Part shown: one piece after another, positions 31,601 through 36,109 of the stretch
Layout of the letters: each line of letters opens with the position of its first letter
Position numbering within the stretch: the stretch's first letter is position 1
Assembly: GCA_019114785.1 (NCBI GenBank)
Contig: DXEV01000215.1
Coordinates: 1 to 36,109, forward strand
DNA from: Candidatus Anaerobiospirillum pullistercoris
GTDB taxonomy: Bacteria > Pseudomonadota > Gammaproteobacteria > Enterobacterales > Succinivibrionaceae
Length of the DNA stretch: 36,109 nucleotides
Reading direction: 5' to 3'
Made by a program: the position numbers and the translations under genes
The notes under the pieces: model-generated
Told to the model about the DNA's origin: nothing
The model's database searches: none
What the model saw: the letters and a program-made list of their open reading frames with translations, nothing else

Positions 31601-34317
31601 CGGGCGAGCTTAGCACGACGTGCAGCCTCGGTGTCCTGTGGAGCCTCAGAAGAATCACTTGGAGCTACAGCACAGTGGGCATTGCTTTGCTGTAAGCGCT
31701 GGACGCGCTGGATATCAGCGGCCAAGGAAGCAGCGGACTGTTGTAAGGCCTTATTGTCGGCGTCTGTAATCGCTGGGTTGCCACTATTGGCAGCTTGAGC
31801 CTGTGCAGCGGCACGACGCTTGGCAGCCTTGGCTAAGGCTTGAGCATGAGCTTGAGCTTTAGCTTGAGCAGCGGCGACGGCCTCAGCTTCAGCTTGGGCA
31901 TGCTGGGCACGGGAGAAGAGAATAGGGCGATCGAAGAGTAATTTGAACTTGCGATCAAAGAAATTGCTCTCGTCCTTGGAGGCTTGGCCTAAGTGGTTTA
32001 AGGCAAAATCGCAGCGGTTGCCATGAATGTGCTTTTGTCCGGAGAGGAAAGTATTCATGGTCAATTGGCAATGGTTATTACAGCCTTTGCAACGGAACGA
32101 ACGCTCCTTGATCTGACTGAGGTCAAAGATCTCATCAGGGAAGGATAGGGCGTGAGCTTGATCTTTGTGCTCACAACGCTCTTTGGCGATCAAGGCCGAG
32201 CCAAAAGCACCCATTAAACCGGCGATATTAGGACGGATCACGTCTCTGCCAATATTGAGCTCAAAGGCACGTAAGATCGCGTCATTTAAGAAGGTACCAC
32301 CTTGCACTACCACATGATCGCCCAGCTCAGAGCTGTCATGGATACGCAGCACTTTGTACAGCGCATTGCGCACAATGGACAGACATAGACCGGCGGCAAT
32401 ATCACCAATGGAGACGTTATCGCGCTGGGCTTGCTTGACCTTAGAGTTCATAAAGACAGTGCAGCGGGTGCCCAGATCGCAAGGTGCTTGTGCTTGCAGA
32501 GCTTGCTGCACAAACTCTTGCAGTGGCAATTTGAGCTGAGCGGCAAAGGTCTCAAGGAAGGAGCCACAGCCAGAGGAGCAAGCCTCATTGAGCTGCATAG
32601 AGGCGATCACACCGTGATCAACCTTAATGCACTTCATGTCTTGGCCACCAATATCGATGACATAGGTGACTTCTGGGTCAAAGGCTACAGCTGCTTTCTG
32701 GTGAGCGAGAGTTTCTACCTCAGAGAATTGAGCGTTTAAGGCAGCCTTGGCTAAGTCAGCACCATAACCAGTGGTGCAAATAGCAGCGATATAGGCATCC
32801 TGAGGCAGAGAGTGTACCAGCTCTTTGATCTTAGGCATGAGGTTCTTTAAAGGCTCACCACCATTGTGACCATAGAACGAAGATAAGAGCTCTTGCTCCT
32901 CGTTGATCAGTACCATCTTAATGGTGGTACTACCCAGATCGATACCTAAGTACAGTGGGCCCGAGGCAGAGCTTAAGTCTTTGGTAGGGACTGTATGCTG
33001 AGCATGACGACGTACAAAGTCCTCATAGCTTTCATTGCGTCCGTAGGTGGCGCGGGCAGCTAGATCATCGGCTGCTACGGTGATTGCTACGTTTGTATCA
33101 TTGCCGTCAGCGATATCTGCCGAGGCTTCAACGGAGACAGAAGCGGCAGCGATATAGGCAGCATTGTGTTGGCTGGCACTGGTGTGATCGGTGTCAGCAG
33201 ATGCTGTAGCATCGGCACTGTTGCTATCTGTGTGAGAGGACTTAGGGGACTTGGTGAAGAGTGGAGGTAAGCGTGTAGAAGTAGTGCTGTTGGTGCACTG
33301 AAGAAGCTCGCGTAATAATGCGGCAATGGTGGTAGTTGGTGCAGCGTGAGAGGAAGAATTTAGCTCGTCGCTATTTGGCACATAGCCATTGGCACCTGTC
33401 CCATTCGGGGCAAGCGTGTGGCCATAAGGTTCTCGAATAGCGGTGCTCTCGCTGGAGGAATTAGATCGTGACCGTGCCGGATGGTGGACATCTAAACAAG
33501 GCGTGGCTTGCAGAGATTGCGCTTGCAGGTCGTCTTTTAATGCAGCACGGGCGGCACCATAGGCAATGGCGTATTGCGTGTCGGAAAATTCTAAGAACTT
33601 AGTATTAGGGCCGCTCAGCTTAGTGATAAAGCTTTGTTTGAGCTCGCTTAAGAACGAGAGTGGGCCACCTAAGAACGAGACGTTACCGCTGATCACACGA
33701 CCGCAGGCTAAGCCGGAGATGGTTTGCTCACAGACAGCATCAAACACAGACTTGGCAATGTCTGCTTTGCTAATGCCTTGGTTTAACAGAGCCACAAGGT
33801 CGGTTTTGGCAAACACACCGCAGCGTGAGGCAATAGGATAGGTACGCTCTGCCTTTTTAGCCAGCTCGTTGAGCTCTGGTGTCGAGACGTTAAGCAAAGT
33901 GGCCATTTGGTCGATGAAAGCACCAGTACCACCAGCGCAAGCTTCGTTCATACGCAGCTCAATGCCGTTGCTGAGGTAGATGATTTTGCCATCTTCACCA
34001 CCGAGCTCAATGGCGACGTCGACAGGATCTGGGCCGCTCTTTAAGTAGGTGCTGGCAGCGATCACTTCTTGGACGAAAGGCACTTTGAGGCTTTCGGCGA
34101 GATTGAGAGCAGCAGAGCCAGTGAAGTTGACCCGTAAAGGGACATCATAGAAATCTCTAAGCTCACTTAATTCCTTGATTAAAACCGCGACCACAGCACT
34201 CTGGTGACGCACATAGGACTTGCGCAAGATTTGCGCATCGCTATCCATCAGAACATATTTAGCGGTAGTAGAGCCTAGATCTACTCCCAGATAGTAGTGT
34301 TTGCTTAGATCTTTCAT
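28657..34317 (-). CDS. Giant CoA-dehydratase activase with Ala-rich inserts
   Basis: A 1,886-residue cytosolic protein of the 2-hydroxyacyl-CoA dehydratase activase (HgdC/BcrAD-BadFG) type. Homologues use ATP to push an electron through a 4Fe-4S cluster into a dehydratase. Two ATPase modules are present: 8-262 (DLGSTTAK, EACAGGTGAF with Cys127, SRCGVFAKTD with Cys166) and 456-712 (DLGSTTIK, NEACSSGCGSF with Cys580, TRCTVFMNSK with Cys619). Then come a Cys cluster (C743, C746, C750, C769), a DUF2229-like region (about 989-1200) and a dehydratase-related C-terminal half (FGCGID, 1246-1251; CGPCRATNYP, 1485-1494). Low-complexity inserts lie at about 265-450, 803-985, 1305-1395 and 1800-1840. A TTG 26 codons upstream is rejected; ATG 34317 starts the first module. 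Partner dehydratase subunits are not nearby. Confidence 0.85.
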   Translation of the reverse strand: MKDLSKHYYLGVDLGSTTAKYVLMDSDAQILRKSYVRHQSAVVAVLIKELSELRDFYDVPLRVNFTGSAALNLAESLKVPFVQEVIAASTYLKSGPDPVDVAIELGGEDGKIIYLSNGIELRMNEACAGGTGAFIDQMATLLNVSTPELNELAKKAERTYPIASRCGVFAKTDLVALLNQGISKADIAKSVFDAVCEQTISGLACGRVISGNVSFLGGPLSFLSELKQSFITKLSGPNTKFLEFSDTQYAIAYGAARAALKDDLQAQSLQATPCLDVHHPARSRSNSSSESTAIREPYGHTLAPNGTGANGYVPNSDELNSSSHAAPTTTIAALLRELLQCTNSTTSTRLPPLFTKSPKSSHTDSNSADATASADTDHTSASQHNAAYIAAASVSVEASADIADGNDTNVAITVAADDLAARATYGRNESYEDFVRRHAQHTVPTKDLSSASGPLYLGIDLGSTTIKMVLINEEQELLSSFYGHNGGEPLKNLMPKIKELVHSLPQDAYIAAICTTGYGADLAKAALNAQFSEVETLAHQKAAVAFDPEVTYVIDIGGQDMKCIKVDHGVIASMQLNEACSSGCGSFLETFAAQLKLPLQEFVQQALQAQAPCDLGTRCTVFMNSKVKQAQRDNVSIGDIAAGLCLSIVRNALYKVLRIHDSSELGDHVVVQGGTFLNDAILRAFELNIGRDVIRPNIAGLMGAFGSALIAKERCEHKDQAHALSFPDEIFDLSQIKERSFRCKGCNNHCQLTMNTFLSGQKHIHGNRCDFALNHLGQASKDESNFFDRKFKLLFDRPILFSRAQHAQAEAEAVAAAQAKAQAHAQALAKAAKRRAAAQAQAANSGNPAITDADNKALQQSAASLAADIQRVQRLQQSNAHCAVAPSDSSEAPQDTEAARRAKLARAAAVAAAARARKAAAGASADADAASSASAGTAGAAAQAATASAAKAEPASEAKANVVIRPSLSSEHTLVLPANVAVASRGSIGIPRVLNIFEHYPFWHALFNELRFNVILSPVSSKEIAALGNNSIPSQSLCLPAKLAHGHITYLAEHGVERIFMPCVPKERKYFSENDDSFACPVVGGYPEALKLNLKSLFPELKLYTPYLLLDADKSIIKAIQEIDPSIKRKEIEHALAVARDAMAQYHYDLLQLALEQIKRAQDENLPLIVLSGHPYHIDPLLNHGIPALIASMGTVIVSEDAISMLTEHGPQLDVVNQWAFHSRLYRAAQYVIDHDNTELVQLVSFGCGIDAITSEQVKKILESHHKIYTMLKIDEGDTLGAAKIRLRSLLCATAEHNRTSEMLHLLQEMNEANSTAATAALELANTAITHQDGSAQHAPTTAMTQVEGTVSGTAGAAAGVSSAGAGVTSASAACASVVSEESALPANTMSLSEAVNSDTLKERTLYMPQMAPVHFPILASCLRSLGYKVKLLDEVSSNAIEMGLKHVNNDACYPAIVAIGQLLEPVSAGKIDPNTSALLLAQTCGPCRATNYPALLHWALQDLHATNIPVVTLQGSDLKDEKLHLKIGLTGLKRLTLSLLYGDLLQSLYLHCHTYEQVPGTALKLVQQYHQELSPEVLSDAKQFKRRVHEMVAEFSRIPLRHEVRPKVGIVGEILLKYHPDANNELVEHIIEEGGEPILGDISAFVLYCLHDSIYQAQNLGTSKLKATVSWLLLHSFERKRRIIINALKHSKFEPLPCFSDLMKYGQKFVSLGQQAGEGWLLTAEMVDFIEHKIENIICVQPFACLPNHITGKGVMRAIRETYANANLCSIDYEAGSAQSNVINRLKLFLTQAKDNLIAQQQATAQASQKTKSKTATAADAAANMGITKAAGPDMTEHKDIYPLTHFAFMYARADNDEFNFSPEVREEKETMKRKMISGDKRQAQ

Positions 34318-34688
34318 ATTCCAAAAAACAAAACAGCAGCAATATTGCTCATCTGAGCCTGTGAGCTGACCTCGCCATTGCCAAGTTATTGCCAAGGCAG
34401 GACAGGAAAAGAAAAAGGGAAGTCACCTAACGAAAGCGCATTGCTTCAGCTGGAGAGCAGGTGCTGCTGTGCAGCGGTCAGCAGAGTGCCTTTCTCAAGC
34501 GTTTACGCCCTCATTTAGGGACGTGCCAAATTTAGTATTATCGCCGGAACTGGGATGAGAAAAAAGAGAAAAATAGTCATGACAACTAACGCACAGTGCA
34601 GATAAATAAGCCCATAGATTGAGAGGCAAAGCCTAGTATGTCAGTGTTCACGTGTGCACCAAGCACAAGTGTGATTGGCCAAAAGGGG

Positions 34689-34740
34689 CCTTGAGGAAGC
34701 TGCCAGTGCTGCAACCTAAATAACTGACCAAAAATGTGAG
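34689..34740. repeat. Half-copy of the fabD-upstream element
   Basis: CCTTGAGGAAGCTG (34689-34702), then after 17 bases ATAACTGACCAAAAATGTGAG (34720-34740). The order and spelling follow the left arm at 3330-3370 (CCTAAGGAAGCTG, then ATTAACTGTCCAAAAA and TTTTGAG) with nine or so extra bases between the blocks. No right arm was found within 400 bases. Confidence 0.5.
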
Positions 34741-35234
34741 AGCTATCGCTACATCATTAGCGTGAGCGTGCTAAGGTAAGACCTGCAAGCAGATGTAGGC
34801 TTTAGAGGTACAAAACTAAGGCTCCGTGATAGTCTCTGCTGTCAGGCTCACAAATGCCTTAGCAGAGGGCAAGCGTGATCACTCTTGGTGACAGCTGGGG
34901 AAAATCTATCTATGGCCGATAACCTCGCTCGCTATTGCCGCTGCACATTGCAATGTTTTTGGGGAGGGGGTGGCATCAGCTGAGCACAGCATAGGCAGCC
35001 TTAGTCTAAAGACAGCGGTTTGTGTGCCTTAAGGTTTGGGCGCATGCCGATTCAGCGCCGTTGTCGCAACCACAAATTAGGTTATAGCTCAGAGGCTTAT
35101 ACCCAGCCAAAGCTGCAAATGCACAAGCAACCATTCGCTTCCTTAGCTACAAATGCAAACCTATAGGTAATTACCCTGTTGTCAGCAGTGATGGCGATGA
35201 TGGTATTCCGTTCTAAGCTAAAGGCCTAAGCGGC

Positions 35235-35264
35235 TTGGCCTATATAGGGGTTATGCAGTATAAC
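35235..35264 (+). promoter_or_regulatory. Promoter candidate for the nuclease-like gene
   Basis: TTGGCC (35235-35240), an 18-base spacer and TATAAC (35259-35264). The start would be near 35271, leaving about 33 bases to ATG. Judged by eye. Confidence 0.35.
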
Positions 35265-35303
35265 TGGGGATAGCTCTAAGGCCAGTATTTTTAGGGAGTA
35301 ACA

Positions 35304-36109
35304 ATGCTCTACTGGGTGGGAAAGAAAAAGCACGATTTAAAAGATGCTCAATGTGAGGACAGCCTAACGTCCTCTGTCTTTGAGCGTTTGTCGCTGCTCT
35401 CGGATGAGAATTTGTGGTGGGTACTACGCAATGCTTGTGACAAGCAGTCACTGGTAGAAAAGCCTCTACCCGATGGTGCTTGTGACAATCAGGAAGTAGA
35501 GCCCCTATCAAAGAATATTGGTAAGTTAGAAAAAGTTGAGCTTTGGCCTAGATGGAAAGCGGATTCTCAACTTGAACGTAATAACTCATATGTTGAGCCG
35601 GATGTTTTCCTGCGTTTTGAGAAGCTTGATATTATTGTCGAGGCTAAACGTCAAGATTTTACGCAATCGCAGAACAAAGCACAGTGGGAGAACGAGCTTG
35701 GTGCTTGGTTCCAAGAGTTTAAAGGCTGTCGACCAGTTTTATTGCTAGCTATAGGTGGTAATGCCATAGTAGGCTCGCGTAACGATATTAAGTTAGAACA
35801 TTTACCTAAGTTTAGTGATTTTCGTGTAGAGCAGCTCCATTGGGAAATGTTGCGTGACGCTGTCTTTGAGCTATCTAATAGGTTCAGTAATGATACACAA
35901 TTGATCCGTTTATGTGATCAGTTGGATGCCGTGTTTAATTTTTTTGGTGTTAGATCACTGAAGATGCGCTGGCTTTGTAATTTAAGGAGTACGTCTGTGG
36001 GAAATGATGTAATCACTTCTCAGTTATCATCAGCTTTAGCCGATGTGCGTAAAGCTTACCGTGTATTAGTGCCTTTTCAAGATATGATAAAGAATATATT
36101 GCTCTATAT
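35304..36109 (+). CDS. PD-(D/E)XK nuclease-like protein, 3' end outside window
   Basis: An open frame of 268 complete codons that runs off the right edge, so the gene is partial only because of the window. ATG 35304 lies five bases after AGGGAG. Residues 96-115 read YVEPDVFLRFEKLDIIVEAK: Glu98-Pro-Asp100, twelve residues, then Glu113-Ala-Lys115. This is the PD-(D/E)XK nuclease core, with an upstream acidic pair (Glu18-Asp19) as a possible further metal ligand. RQDFTQSQNKAQWENELGAWFQEF (116-139) fits the following helix. The start, MLYWVGKKKHDLKDAQCEDSLTSSVFERLSLLSDENLWWVLRNACD, is not a motif I can name. Such proteins are common in restriction and phage-defence loci, but no partner is visible here. 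AGA, AGG and ATA codons suggest accessory DNA. Confidence 0.7.
   Translation, partial: MLYWVGKKKHDLKDAQCEDSLTSSVFERLSLLSDENLWWVLRNACDKQSLVEKPLPDGACDNQEVEPLSKNIGKLEKVELWPRWKADSQLERNNSYVEPDVFLRFEKLDIIVEAKRQDFTQSQNKAQWENELGAWFQEFKGCRPVLLLAIGGNAIVGSRNDIKLEHLPKFSDFRVEQLHWEMLRDAVFELSNRFSNDTQLIRLCDQLDAVFNFFGVRSLKMRWLCNLRSTSVGNDVITSQLSSALADVRKAYRVLVPFQDMIKNILLY

Larger units (their letters stand above)
34318..35303. other. Spacer between the activase and the nuclease-like gene
   Basis: Nearly 1 kb with no gene that I can support. It holds the half-element related to the fabD inverted repeat (34689-34740), a hairpin AGGCC-AAG/CTT-GGCCT (35222-35241) and a promoter candidate for the last gene. A minus-strand frame at 35251-35511 overlaps the nuclease-like gene and is rejected. 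Confidence 0.5.

Noticed and set aside
30095..31798. Plus-strand Ala/Leu/Ser-rich frames inside the activase gene
   Set aside because: They are reverse-strand shadows of the Ala-rich inserts (GCN codons read as CGN/NGC); the minus-strand frame carries all the conserved motifs.
1..36109. CRISPR arrays, tRNA or rRNA genes, intact insertion sequences, integrases or attachment sites
   Set aside because: Looked for on both strands; no regularly spaced identical repeats, T-loop-like cloverleaf, transposase or integrase motifs were recognised. This is by eye, and a tRNA or covariance scan could still find something.

Overview
The window reads as chromosomal DNA of a gammaproteobacterium. The gene content (fabD-fabG-acpP-fabF, rimP-nusA-infB-rbfA, a bacterial asnS, a YeiH/LysR pair) and a large iron-sulfur CoA-dehydratase activase suggest an anaerobic lineage, plausibly near the Succinivibrionaceae/Aeromonadales. 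That placement is inference from gene content and the Ala-rich protein style; no rRNA or other phylogenetic marker was compared. The highly expressed housekeeping genes use a narrow codon set (Leu TTA, Arg CGT, Gly GGT). The toxin-like gene and the two DNA-modification/nuclease genes use AGA, AGG and ATA more freely, as expected for accessory genes.

Layout. 1-1199 has no recognisable gene. A DeoR-type regulator (1200-2000) and a DpnM/Dam-like adenine methylase (2346-3239) follow. The fatty-acid cluster fabD, fabG, acpP, fabF (3510-7724) runs rightward with unusually long, hairpin-rich spacers; fabD lies behind a long inverted-repeat element that contains its ribosome binding site. Convergent to fabF is a leftward series: a GntR/FCD regulator, asnS, a two-TM membrane protein with an Ala/Glu-rich tail, and a LEA14-like lipoprotein (12175 down to 7894). 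At 13275-15008 is an isolated toxin-like gene with a papain-fold (Tox-PL) domain and a C-terminal segment that resembles an immunity protein. A leftward block follows: YeiH-type exporter, LysR regulator, and a methyl-accepting chemotaxis protein (19699 down to 15473). After 1.5 kb of non-coding DNA come rimP, nusA, infB and rbfA (21241-26682), then an NCS2 purine permease. Convergent to the permease is a 1,886-residue activase (34317 down to 28657). The window ends inside a PD-(D/E)XK-nuclease-like gene that starts at 35304.

How the genes work together. FabD loads malonyl groups on AcpP, FabF condenses them and FabG reduces the product, so this is the core of type II fatty-acid elongation. 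RimP, NusA, IF-2 and RbfA cover 30S maturation, transcription elongation/antitermination and translation initiation. The LysR regulator probably controls yeiH through two related dyad sites in the spacer between them. Most other neighbours look like independent units separated by clear intrinsic terminators.

The features most worth a second look are the orphan papain-fold toxin with its possible nested immunity frame, the long inverted repeat at the fabD start and its relative at 34.7 kb, the Ala-rich inserts swelling the activase and tails on several core proteins, the hairpin cluster between infB and rbfA, the degenerate GGCC-type intergenic tracts, and the truncated nuclease at the right edge.
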